A stretch of 64,000 nucleotides of DNA from JBJYIN01 sp046237015 (lineage in GTDB: Bacteria > Pseudomonadota > Gammaproteobacteria > Enterobacterales > Enterobacteriaceae). Location of the stretch: the NCBI RefSeq assembly GCF_046237015.1, contig NZ_JBJYIN010000014.1, positions 1 through 64,000 of the forward strand. The letters run 5' to 3'. Below are positions 27,773 to 36,211 of the stretch, one piece after another (position 1 is the stretch's first letter; each line of letters starts with the position of its first letter). Both the position numbers and the translations under genes were made by a program. Under the pieces are notes generated by a model, which searched no databases, was not told where the DNA came from, and was given only the letters and a program-made list of their open reading frames with translations.

Positions 27773-27801
27773 CGGACGAGGCGCAATATGCGTCTCGTCC
27801 G
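27773..27801 (+). other. Long hairpin after the amide operon
   Basis: A 13-bp stem (CGGACGAGGCGCA with TGCGTCTCGTCCG, one G-T pair) and three-base loop lies 33 bp after the stop codon. No T-run follows, so it may be a Rho-dependent or mRNA-protecting 3' structure. Confidence 0.5.
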
Positions 27802-27830
27802 TGAGGATGTCAGTGTTGCGTAGTTGAACC

Positions 27831-27865
27831 ATTTGCATCGTCCAATTTATTTGCATTGTCCAATT
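27831..27865. repeat. Short imperfect tandem repeat
   Basis: ATTTGCATCGTCCAATT and ATTTGCATTGTCCAATT lie head to tail, and the flanks TTGCGTAGTTGAACCAT and TTGCGTAGCTCAACCAT are also related. It looks like a decayed tandem duplication in the intergenic space before yafV. Confidence 0.5.
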
Positions 27866-27909
27866 ATTTGCGTAGCTCAACCATCGCACATCTTTTATCG
27901 CTACCGTTT

Positions 27910-28677
27910 TTACAATGAAAAACGGTCCGCATCACGCCATGCGGGGAAGGACTCCCGGTAGCTTTGCAGCGCCTCTAATGATAGCTCAGCGTCCAGACAG
28001 GTCGGTTGATTGGGCGGGGCAGAAGCAAGGATGTCGCCTTGCGCATTAATGATCAGACTGTCGCCACGGTAGCTATGGCCGTTACCGTCGGAGCCGATGC
28101 GGTTACAACCAGCAATGTAGGCCTGGTTTTCAATCGCGCGGGCTGCCAGCAGCGTTTGCCAATGTGCTGAACGTGGTGCTGGCCAGTTAGCCACGTACAG
28201 AGCCAGGTCATAATCCTGGCGGTTACGTGACCATACCGGAAAGCGCAGGTCATAGCAGATCAGTGGACAAATACGCCAGCCGCGCCATTCAAGGATCAGA
28301 CGTTCGGTTCCTGCGTGATAATGCTGATGCTCATCCGCCATACGGAACAGATGTCGCTTATCATACTGATAAACCTCTCCCAGAGGGTTAACGAGCAGGA
28401 AACGGTTTACCGCGCCTTTCGGTGTCTGAACCGCAACGCTGCCGCCAATCAGCGCATTGGTTTTCTGCGCCCATTGATGTAGCCACTTCTCTACCACCCC
28501 TTGCTCCAGACTGCTCTTTGCAGCATCCATCGCGAAACCGGTGGTAAACATCTCGGGCAACACGATCAGGTCACGCCCCATGAGGTTTGCCAATAGCGTA
28601 TCAAAATGTTCCAGATTAGCTGGGCCATCCAGCCAAACTAAGGGTTGTTGCAGTACTGAAATCTTTAAAGTCGACAT
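27910..28677 (-). CDS. yafV: Omega-amidase (YafV, nitrilase family)
   Basis: Hydrolyses alpha-ketoglutaramate or alpha-ketosuccinamate to the dicarboxylate and ammonia. The 255-residue product has the nitrilase triad: E in VLPEMFTTGFAM, K in YDKRHLFRMADEH and C in PLICYDLRFPVW. It aligns along its length with E. coli YafV. The start at 28677 has GGAG five bases upstream. It overlaps the end of the aminotransferase gene by 13 bp, so the two form a coupled unit in which the amidase removes the keto-amide made by glutamine-dependent transamination. Confidence 0.93.
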   Translation of the reverse strand: MSTLKISVLQQPLVWLDGPANLEHFDTLLANLMGRDLIVLPEMFTTGFAMDAAKSSLEQGVVEKWLHQWAQKTNALIGGSVAVQTPKGAVNRFLLVNPLGEVYQYDKRHLFRMADEHQHYHAGTERLILEWRGWRICPLICYDLRFPVWSRNRQDYDLALYVANWPAPRSAHWQTLLAARAIENQAYIAGCNRIGSDGNGHSYRGDSLIINAQGDILASAPPNQPTCLDAELSLEALQSYRESFPAWRDADRFSL

Positions 28678-29822
28678 AAACGCTCCGCCGCTGAATCTAA
28701 TGTAGCTTCCTGTTTGGCAAAGCATAGCCGAATTAATTTATGTGGAAATGGATCGGCGCAGAATACGGAGAGCGGAATAGCGGCGACGCCCACATGTTCG
28801 GTCAACCAATGGCAAAAGCTGATGTCATCCATATCGGCGATCGCACGGTAATCGGCTAGCAGGAAATAAGTGCCCTCGCAGGGCAGAATGTTAAAACGAC
28901 TACCTGATAACGCATTAACGAAACGATCGCGACGGGTACGGTAAAAGTCTGGTAGTTCACGCCAATGCTGCGGCTGTTCGCGTAGCATATCGGCAATGGC
29001 AAACTGTGCTGGCGTATTGACAGAAAATGTCAGGTATTGATGAACTTTTCGGATCTCCGCACTGAGTGCCGCTGGTGCGATACAGTAGCCAACTTTCCAG
29101 CCTGTCATATGAAACGTTTTACCAAATGATGACACCGCAATGGCTCGCTGACGTAAATCGGGATGGGCCAAAACGCTGGCGTGGCCTTCAGGGGCGAAGC
29201 AGATATGTTCGTAGACTTCATCGCTTAATACGTAAATATCATGTTTGGCAATGGCCTGCCAAAGCTGTTGGAAATCCGCTTGTTGCCAGACGGTTGCCGA
29301 TGGATTGTGCGGTGTGTTCAGGATGACCAATCGGGTTTTTTCGCTAACTAACGCATTGAATTCAGACCAATCTACGCGAAACGCTGGTGGCTGCAATGCC
29401 AGTCGCTTCAGCTTGCCGCCAGCCAATATCACGGCAGGAGCATAGCTGTCATAGCTGGGATCAAAACAGATAACTTCATCGCCGGGACGTACCAGTGCTG
29501 TAATCGCGGCGAACAGTGCTTCTGTTGCCCCGGCGGTTATCGTTACGTCAGTCTCTGCATCAGGTTTCCAGCCATATTGCTCAGCGGTTTTCTCCGCAAT
29601 AATGGCTCGTAGCGGTGCTACGCCAGTCATAGGGGCATATTGATTTGCTCCCCGACTGACGTGATAGGCCAGTCGCTGTTGCAAATAATCGGGCCCATTA
29701 AAGTCAGGGAAACCCTGAGACAAATTAATGGCCTGATGTTGCTGAGCCAGCGCACTCATCTGCGTGAAAATGGTGGTGCCTAAGGACGGTAGTTTACTTT
29801 CTGGAATGGGGGTGGCATTCAT
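28665..29822 (-). CDS. ybdL: Methionine/glutamine aminotransferase YbdL
   Basis: PLP-dependent fold-type I aminotransferase, 385 residues, very close to E. coli YbdL, which prefers methionine, phenylalanine and histidine with keto acids. The PLP lysine is in VSSFGKTFHMTGWKVGYC; LNTPHNPSATVW and SDEVYEH carry the cofactor-binding Asn and Asp/Tyr. I prefer the ATG at 29822 (MNATPIPESKLPSLG), which matches the family, over 29843. It overlaps yafV, an arrangement that fits the glutamine transaminase/omega-amidase pair used in methionine salvage. Confidence 0.92.
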   Translation of the reverse strand: MNATPIPESKLPSLGTTIFTQMSALAQQHQAINLSQGFPDFNGPDYLQQRLAYHVSRGANQYAPMTGVAPLRAIIAEKTAEQYGWKPDAETDVTITAGATEALFAAITALVRPGDEVICFDPSYDSYAPAVILAGGKLKRLALQPPAFRVDWSEFNALVSEKTRLVILNTPHNPSATVWQQADFQQLWQAIAKHDIYVLSDEVYEHICFAPEGHASVLAHPDLRQRAIAVSSFGKTFHMTGWKVGYCIAPAALSAEIRKVHQYLTFSVNTPAQFAIADMLREQPQHWRELPDFYRTRRDRFVNALSGSRFNILPCEGTYFLLADYRAIADMDDISFCHWLTEHVGVAAIPLSVFCADPFPHKLIRLCFAKQEATLDSAAERLCRL

Positions 29823-30121
29823 GGCGGAGTAAAGCTCCTGCATACCTGTAGTACTTGGTAATGAAGTACCTGATCATGTCGTATCTGACAATATAGCAGG
29901 GTGCCAATATTTGGCAATCAAGATGCCTGGATGTTTAAACGTCTAAAAGTTGTGTGCCAGGCTGCTATTAAATGCACCTTTAACGCATTCTAACATTCTG
30001 AATAATAAGGTTTGGATGATGGGGAGGGAAGAGTGCCTCGGTTTGCGCAACAAACTCCGCCAAATACCCGAGCTGGCAGGTATTGGCGGATATCTGGGGA
30101 GAAAAGAAGCGATTTGACGCG

Positions 30122-30472
30122 TTATTTCTTCCCTTTCTCCAGCATGGCTTTGAGATCGGCAAAAGGGTTGTGCGTAGCAAGACCGACATCTTTCTGCGCA
30201 TCGTCGCCAGCGATCACGGTAGAACCGTAGATATCGGCATCCGTATATTTTGAGTGTTCGTGGTCGTGGCAATACAGGCACAACATTTCCCAGTTGCTAC
30301 CGTCTTCCGGGTTATTGCTGTGGTCATGATCGATATGGTGCACGGTAAGTTCACGCAGATTGGAATAAACGAATTCGCGCGAGCAGCGACCGCAGACCCA
30401 CGGAAAGAGTTTGAGGGCTTTTTCACGATAGCCACTTTCCAGTTTTGCGTAATTTTTGGGGATATATGCCAT
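30122..30472 (-). CDS. yajD: HNH nuclease family protein YajD
   Basis: A 116-residue small protein of the HNH endonuclease fold. Zinc ligands are visible as CGRC and CLYCHDHEH, and the HNH core as LTVHHIDHDHSNNPEDGSNW. It matches E. coli YajD closely in length and sequence. The biological role is unknown. It stands alone, followed leftward by ybdL after about 300 bp that contains no other gene. Confidence 0.9.
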   Translation of the reverse strand: MAYIPKNYAKLESGYREKALKLFPWVCGRCSREFVYSNLRELTVHHIDHDHSNNPEDGSNWEMLCLYCHDHEHSKYTDADIYGSTVIAGDDAQKDVGLATHNPFADLKAMLEKGKK

Positions 30473-30530
30473 TAGCGTAGAATCTGTCGTGTAGAGGAAA
30501 CGGTCATTTTAACGCGGTTGGCCCGCAGTA

Positions 30531-30873
30531 TATACCCAAAATAATTCAAGTTTCAGGACAAAAACGACAAGGCGTTTTTGAACAGCGCTTGCGCTGACCC
30601 CAAAGGGGTGAGGCCATAAGGCCGAATAACGCGGCAAGTGAGGGACAAATTCGTCGGGAACGAATTTGACCAGCCAACGGCTGGCCTCCGGTGAGAGACA
30701 GGATGTCTCTCATTTAATCCCGATGAGCTTACTTGAGTAAGTGATTCGGGTGACAAATCTGCTGGGAGCAGATTTGAACGCTGCTTGCAGCGGCCCCAAC
30801 GGGGCGAGGCTCATGGATGAGCCGAGTAACGAACGCAGCCAACGCACAGGCAACTTGAAGTATGACGGGTATA
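30531..30873. repeat. Long ERIC-like palindromic element with internal modules
   Basis: A 343-bp element bounded by TATACCC and GGGTATA. It contains an ERIC-like core (ATCCCGATGAGCTTACTTGA, then GTAAGTGATTCGGGTGA) at about 30717-30752 and shares both ends with the 125-bp element at 34948, in reverse orientation. On each side of the core is an inserted module made of several small hairpins; the modules are related to each other with paired changes. The rest of the gap between yajD and mutS (30473-30941) holds no gene that I can support. Confidence 0.75.
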
Positions 30874-30941
30874 AATGAATATGAGAAAAAGCCGTCATCT
30901 TGGGGATAACGGCGCACCTCAACGTATAACTCGCTAAAAAA

Positions 30942-33506
30942 TCACAGCATTTTCTTCAACTGATACAGCCAGTCCAGAGCCTGACGCGGTGTTAACGTAT
31001 CAGGGTCAATGGATTCCAACGTTTCTAACGCTGGGGATGGTTCATCATTCCCTAATAAGGCAAGTTGCGCGCCATCAATGTGGCTGGCTGAGGCATTGTT
31101 GGAGAGCGTCTCCAGTTCTTTGAGCTTTTGTCGAGCTCGTTTAATGACATCCTTTGGCACGCCGGCTAATGCGGCGACGGCTAAACCATAGCTTTTACTG
31201 GCGGCACCATCCTGAACGCTATGCATAAATGCGATCGTATCGCCGTGTTCGCGCGCGTCCAGATGCACATTGACGACCCCTTCCATTTTCTCTGGCAGGT
31301 TGGTGAGCTCGAAATAGTGTGTCGCGAAGAGCGTCATCGCTTTGATACGATTGGCTAGATTTTCGGCACAGGCCCAGGCCAAAGATAAGCCGTCATAGGT
31401 CGATGTGCCTCGACCAATTTCGTCCATCAATACTAGGCTATTTTCCGTCGCGTTATGCAGAATATTGGCGGTTTCCGTCATTTCAACCATAAATGTTGAA
31501 CGGCCAGATGCCAGATCGTCAGCCGCGCCCACGCGGGTAAAGATACGATCTACGGGGCCAATGACCGCTTGATCGGCGGGAACGAAGCAGCCAATGTGGG
31601 CCATTAACACGATTAACGCCGCCTGACGCATATAGGTGCTCTTTCCGCCCATGTTCGGGCCCGTCACAATGAGCATGCGGCGCTGTGGGGAAAGCGAAAG
31701 CGGATTTGAAATAAAGGGTTCGCTGAGAACCTGTTCTACCACCGGGTGACGCCCCCCGACAATTTTGATGCCGGGTTTGTCGCTAAGGGTTGGGCATACG
31801 TAGTTCAGCGTATCAGCCCGTTCTGCCAGATTTGATAAGACATCTAATTCGGCGAGTGCGGCGGCACTTTGCTGAAGTTCTGCCAAATGGGGGAGCAATA
31901 GATCGAACAGCTCATCGTAAAGTGCTTTTTCTAATGCCAGCGCTTTACCTTTAGACGTCAGCACCTTGTCTTCATATTCTTTTAATTCTGGAATGATGTA
32001 GCGTTCGGCATTTTTTAATGTCTGACGGCGGACATAATGTATTGGCACCAGATGGCTTTGCCCGCGGCTGACCTGAATATAATAACCGTGTACGCCATTA
32101 AACCCGACTTTGAGCGTGTCTAACCCCAATTTTTCGCGTTCGCGGATTTCAAGCTTATCCAGATAATCACTGGCCCCGTCAGCCAAGGCCCGCCATTCAT
32201 CCAGTTCGGCGTTATAGCCTGGCGCAATGACACCGCCGTCACGAACCAATACCGGTGGTGTTTCAACGACGGCGCGTTCGAGGAGATCTTGTAACGCATC
32301 GAATTGCCCAATTTGGTTCGTTAATTGATGGATAGCGTCAGCTTCCAGTGGTGCTAGCTGGGCGCGAATATCGGGGAACTGCTGGAAAGCATGGCGCATA
32401 CGCGCCAGATCGCGGGGGCGAGCGGTACGCAGCGCCAGACGTGCCAGAATACGTTCCAGATCGCCGACCTGACGTAAGGTTGGCTGCAAGTCGGGAGCGA
32501 TAGGCTGTAGTGCGGTGATAGCCAACTGACGCTGAGTGAGCGCGGCAATGTCCCGGCTGGGCATATGGATCCAACGTTTCAACATCCGGCTACCCATCGG
32601 GGTTACCGTACAGTCGAGTACCGCTGCCAGTGTGTTTTCCGCACCTCCAGACAAATTCTGCGTCAGTTCCAGATTACGCCGCGTGGCGGCATCCATAATG
32701 ATGCCATCCTGCTGACGTTCCATCGTAATACCACGGATATGTGGCAGAGAGGTGCGTTGCGTATCTTTGGCATATTGCAGCAGACAACCTGCCGCACGCA
32801 GGGCAAGCTTAGCCTGCTCAACGCCAAACCCCGTGAGATCGCGAGTACCAAATTGCAGGTTGAGTTGCTGGCGAGCCGTGTCCAGTTCAAATTCCCACAG
32901 TGGTCGGCGGCGCAGACCATGACGATGTTCGATCAGCGTCATGGATTCAAACGTTTCGGGGTAGAGGAGTTCGGCTGGATTAGTGCGTTGTAGTTCAGCA
33001 ACCATGGTTTCCTGGTCAGTGGGTTCTGTCACCCGAAAACGGCCCGAGCTGATATCTAACGTGGCATAACCAAATCCGCGCCCATCTTGCCAAATCGCGG
33101 CGAGTAAATTGTCCTGTTTTTCTTGCAACAATGCTTCATCACTAATCGTGCCGGGTGTCACGATGCGGACGACTTTACGTTCTACGGGACCTTTGCTGGT
33201 TGCCGGATCGCCGATTTGTTCGCAAATTGCGACGGATTCGCCGAGTTGCACCAGTTTGGCCAGATAGTTCTCGACGGCATGATGCGGTACTCCAGCCATA
33301 GGAATGGGCTCACCGGCAGAGGCCCCGCGTTTGGTCAGCGAGATATCCAGCAGTTGGGAAGCTCGCTTCGCATCATCATAAAATAATTCGTAGAAGTCCC
33401 CCATACGGTAAAACAGTAGAATTTCAGGATGCTGTGACTTCAGTTTGAAATACTGCTGCATCATGGGAGTATGGCTGGAAAGGTCCTTGTCGATAGACTC
33501 ATTCAT
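30942..33506 (-). CDS. mutS: DNA mismatch repair protein MutS
   Basis: Recognises mismatches and starts methyl-directed repair with MutL and MutH. The 854-residue product has the mismatch-contacting Phe-X-Glu in MGDFYELFYDDA, Walker A TGPNMGGKSTYMRQ, Walker B VLMDEIGRGTSTYDG and the helix-turn-helix and C-terminal tetramerisation region (about 800-854). Length equals that of enteric MutS (853). It is intact. On its upstream side begins the accessory region with the 177-bp repeat. Confidence 0.97.
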   Translation of the reverse strand: MNESIDKDLSSHTPMMQQYFKLKSQHPEILLFYRMGDFYELFYDDAKRASQLLDISLTKRGASAGEPIPMAGVPHHAVENYLAKLVQLGESVAICEQIGDPATSKGPVERKVVRIVTPGTISDEALLQEKQDNLLAAIWQDGRGFGYATLDISSGRFRVTEPTDQETMVAELQRTNPAELLYPETFESMTLIEHRHGLRRRPLWEFELDTARQQLNLQFGTRDLTGFGVEQAKLALRAAGCLLQYAKDTQRTSLPHIRGITMERQQDGIIMDAATRRNLELTQNLSGGAENTLAAVLDCTVTPMGSRMLKRWIHMPSRDIAALTQRQLAITALQPIAPDLQPTLRQVGDLERILARLALRTARPRDLARMRHAFQQFPDIRAQLAPLEADAIHQLTNQIGQFDALQDLLERAVVETPPVLVRDGGVIAPGYNAELDEWRALADGASDYLDKLEIREREKLGLDTLKVGFNGVHGYYIQVSRGQSHLVPIHYVRRQTLKNAERYIIPELKEYEDKVLTSKGKALALEKALYDELFDLLLPHLAELQQSAAALAELDVLSNLAERADTLNYVCPTLSDKPGIKIVGGRHPVVEQVLSEPFISNPLSLSPQRRMLIVTGPNMGGKSTYMRQAALIVLMAHIGCFVPADQAVIGPVDRIFTRVGAADDLASGRSTFMVEMTETANILHNATENSLVLMDEIGRGTSTYDGLSLAWACAENLANRIKAMTLFATHYFELTNLPEKMEGVVNVHLDAREHGDTIAFMHSVQDGAASKSYGLAVAALAGVPKDVIKRARQKLKELETLSNNASASHIDGAQLALLGNDEPSPALETLESIDPDTLTPRQALDWLYQLKKML

Positions 33507-33567
33507 ATTGATTTTACTCGGTTTTTACTCTATCTGTTAGTTCAGGTGGCCGCTGATAAAACCGTCA

Positions 33568-33744
33568 AAACCCCACCTAAACCCATAAATTTGTATACCA
33601 GAACAGATGCGGTATACACCCTGTCTGGCGGATATACAGTAGGACTGCATCGATGAACAGGACACTCAATTATCCTTTTTAAATCAATCAACTATCTATT
33701 GATATGACGGCGGTACTCGATGCAAAAGGGCGTATCATCCCTGT
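33568..33744 (+). repeat. 177-bp direct repeat, left copy
   Basis: Aligns without gaps to 35956-36132, with scattered substitutions. It includes the inverted repeat GTATACC...GGTATAC, a Shine-Dalgarno-like AGGA, and the start of a small frame. In this copy that frame stops after nine codons (MNRTLNYPF). The copies flank the integrase remnant and AbiE genes. Confidence 0.85.
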
Positions 33745-34037
33745 TCCTGGCTCAGGTCGAAAAACGTTATCTTATCATCGATAACCACCGTGATTCACCC
33801 GTAGGCTTCGGTGTAAAAACCAGCGCTGCGAAAAAACGGCATCATCCAACGACAAGTGGATTTTGGACAACGAGCGGGAAAGCACCACTGGACGTTATCA
33901 GAGCCACGATGGGAAATGTATCTGATTTTGCCAATATCGATCAGGCACGCGAAACGGCTCGCAACTTTGATCCTACCCACCATATATGGTCAAGTCATAT
34001 CCTGTACTGTAGTTGGACTGATTTCGCTCACTATTGA
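33744..34037 (+). pseudogene. Remnant of a tyrosine integrase N-terminus
   Basis: The frame that continues from the end of the left repeat reads VEKRYLIIDNHRDSPVGFGVK and, later, MGNVSDFANIDQARETAR. Both resemble the N-terminal arm-binding region of P4-type integrases. Only about 95 residues remain; the middle part is altered, and the catalytic domain is absent. No start codon of its own is evident. I read it as the leftover of a mobile element that once sat here. Identification is by pattern only. Confidence 0.5.
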
Positions 34038-34094
34038 CATATCACTCACTCGATAGTTTATTATTTATTTTTTTGTTAAACCAAGGGTGAATAT

Positions 34095-34868
34095 ATGTCA
34101 TCAAAACTAAACTGGCTTTTGCAGAACACTGCACCGGGCTCCTTGGTATTACAGTCTTGGCTGACAAAAAATGGTATTAGCCCTTCTTTAGCCAACAAGT
34201 ATATGCACAGTGACTGGTTGCAAAAGCTACGTGCTGGGGTCTACGTGCGGAGTGGGCGTGAAGCTCAGTGGAGTGATGCCGTCCTATGCTTGCAAAATCA
34301 GCTTGGGATTTCTGTTCATCTGGCAGGGCTTACTAGCCTGACTTATCAGGGGCGATCTCATTATCTTCACTTAAAGCACCAGATAATTTGGCTCTGTGTA
34401 GAAGATAAAGCTTCCCTGCCAAAGTGGTTCAAAGAATTTCCCAATGTCGAGTGGCTTTTACTTTCTAATCAGAAGCTCAATATGAATGACGAAAAGTATC
34501 TGACAGAGATCGAAATTAAAGGGGAGCGGTTGAAAGCGAGTGTGCCGGAACTAGCGGCTTACGAGATTGCTGATGTTGTCCCAAGATCGCTTTCATTTGA
34601 GCACGCTGCTGAGTTGTTTCAGGGACTGGTAAGCCTGAGTCCGCGTAAAGTTGACGTGTTATTGCAATCCAGTCGAGCAGTGCAAACTAACCGCCTTTAT
34701 TTGTTTCTGGCCGATTACTATGAACATGCATGGCTCAAGCGAATAGATAACGCTAACGTTGAGTTAGGGGCTGGAAAACGGCAGATCGTATCTGGTGGCA
34801 AGCTGGATCAAAAATATCAGATCACTGTTCCAGATCGTTTTGTTAGCAAAGGGATCTCACATGGATAA
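34095..34868 (+). CDS. AbiEi-family antitoxin/transcriptional regulator
   Basis: A 257-residue protein of the type IV toxin-antitoxin AbiEi family: N-terminal winged-helix region (about 15-60, with GSLVLQSWLTKNGISPSLAN and LRAGVYVRSG) and a C-terminal antitoxin domain. AAGG precedes the ATG by eight bases. It is intact and overlaps the toxin start by 8 bp, the usual coupling. In the family it represses the operon and counters the nucleotidyltransferase. Here the toxin gene is broken, so it may now be an orphan antitoxin. Confidence 0.82.
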   Translation: MSSKLNWLLQNTAPGSLVLQSWLTKNGISPSLANKYMHSDWLQKLRAGVYVRSGREAQWSDAVLCLQNQLGISVHLAGLTSLTYQGRSHYLHLKHQIIWLCVEDKASLPKWFKEFPNVEWLLLSNQKLNMNDEKYLTEIEIKGERLKASVPELAAYEIADVVPRSLSFEHAAELFQGLVSLSPRKVDVLLQSSRAVQTNRLYLFLADYYEHAWLKRIDNANVELGAGKRQIVSGGKLDQKYQITVPDRFVSKGISHG

Positions 34869-35903
34869 GCAATCACCTTATTATCGGCAGGTTGCGATGC
34901 TGCTCAGCGCATTACCTGTCGTGGCATCAGAGCGATGCTTTGCACTATACCCGTCATACTTCAAGTTGCCTGTGCGTTGGCTACGTTCAGTCACCCGAAT
35001 CACTTACTCAAGTAAGCTCATCGGGATTCCTTCGCTTGCCGCCTTCCTGAAACTTGAATTATTTAGGGTATAAAAGGTGGAACGGCCATAAACTTGTTTG
35101 TTCGTGATTTTCCGCGTTTATCGGTAGATATCGATTTGGCTTACGTTCCGCTGGAGAGCAGAGATGTGGCGTTGCCAAATGTTCGGGCTGCTTTGACGCG
35201 TATTGCTGAAATACTGCAACAACGGGCTGGTATTTCGGCGGTACTACAAACGAATAATCCTGATGAAATGCGCATTGTTGTTTCTTCTCAGGGGGCGCAG
35301 ATAAAGATAGAAGTTTCGCCTGTTGCTCGAGGGACGCTTTATCCCCCAGAAGAACGTGATGTTGTTGAAGCGGTAGAGGACGAGTTCGGCTTTGCTACTA
35401 TTCAGGTTGTATCGCTTGCCGATCTCTATGGCGGAAAGCTTTGCGCTGCATTGGATAGGCAACATCCCCGTGATTTTTATGACGTCAAAATGTTACTCGA
35501 AACGCAAGGCATTGATCGCCACATTTTTAATGGTTTCATCACCTATCTGCTGGGACACCCGCGCCCATTATCAAAGGTACTCAATCCCCGCTGGAAAGAT
35601 ATTTCTCAACCATACGAAAATGAATTTAACGGGATGACATTCAATGCGGTCTCTCTGGAAGAACTTAATGCTGTGCCTGAATTAATGATTTCTGCTCTCA
35701 AAGCACAATTCACACAGCAGGATTATGATTTTCTGATGTCTTTCAAGCGTGGTGAACCAGACTGGAGTCTCGCTCCTGAAGATCAGATTCAGCATCTACC
35801 AGCGGTTAGGTGGAAGTTGCAAAATATTGGGTGCATACCAGAAGATAAGCATATTCAGGCGCTAGCGAAGCTTGAGGGGATTCTTGCCGAGTGGATAAAT
35901 TAG
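34861..35903 (+). pseudogene. AbiEii-family nucleotidyltransferase toxin, split by an ERIC-like insertion
   Basis: The first 29 codons (34861-34947, MDKQSPYYRQ to SERCFAL) run into a 125-bp repeat that ends the frame at 35073. The remainder, 35073-35903, resumes in another frame as KGGTAINLF, the nucleotidyltransferase motif I, followed by SVDIDL and GGKLCAALDRQHPRDFYDV. Removing exactly 34948-35072 joins CTA to AAA and gives one 305-residue AbiEii protein. As it stands, the catalytic domain has no start codon of its own near the break, so the toxin should not be made in active form. Confidence 0.85.
34948..35072 (+). repeat. ERIC-like element inserted in the toxin gene
   Basis: A 123-bp palindromic element running from TACCCGTCATACTTCAAG to TTATTTAGGGTA, plus one copy of a TA dinucleotide target duplication (34946-34947 and 35071-35072). 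The centre, CACTTACTCAAGTAAGCTC followed by ATCGGGATT, resembles the ERIC consensus core. It shares its termini with the element at 30531. Confidence 0.85.
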
Positions 35904-35955
35904 TTTAGTTTTTTATCTGCACAGTTACCCTTGGTGTCACTATGATGTATTTAAT

Positions 35956-36132
35956 AAACCCCACCTAAATACATAAATCTGTATACCAGATCAGATGCGG
36001 TATACACCCTGTCTGGCTGATATACAGTAGGACTGCATCGATGAAAATGACACTCAATCAGTCTTTTATAATCAATAAGTTATCTATTGATATGACGGCT
36101 GTGTTCGATACAAAAGGGCGTATCATCCCTGT
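35956..36132 (+). repeat. 177-bp direct repeat, right copy
   Basis: The ungapped partner of 33568-33744. This copy keeps the small reading frame open (see 36041-36211) and lies immediately after the AbiE pair. Similarity ends after ATCATCCCTGT in both copies. Confidence 0.85.
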
Positions 36133-36211
36133 ACGCTGGGGGCAACCACTTGGAGACGCGGTGAAAGAAACAATGACAAATCTGACGCTACTAACCGAGT
36201 GTGGTATGTAA
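36041..36211 (+). CDS. Small protein of unknown function in the right repeat
   Basis: A 56-codon frame beginning MKMTLNQSFIINKLSIDMTA and ending LLTECGM. It has AGGA eight bases before the ATG and lies after the repeat's inverted-repeat region. I do not recognise the family. Its start region is duplicated in the left repeat, where a stop after codon nine breaks it. It overlaps the end of the convergent YbjX-like gene by 21 bp. It could be a fragment of a larger gene of the lost mobile element. Confidence 0.4.
   Translation: MKMTLNQSFIINKLSIDMTAVFDTKGRIIPVRWGQPLGDAVKETMTNLTLLTECGM

Noticed and set aside
27831..27890. Possible CRISPR-like repeat
   Set aside because: Only two adjacent imperfect units with no spacers of even length; explained as a small tandem duplication.
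32565..32993. 142-codon plus-strand frame opposite mutS
   Set aside because: Shadow of the strongly conserved mutS frame; no ribosome site.
35978..36032. Possible LexA box in the 177-bp repeats
   Set aside because: On the minus strand TACTGTATAT is a good half-site, but the nearest CAG gives a nine-base rather than ten-base spacing in both copies, so I do not call an SOS operator.
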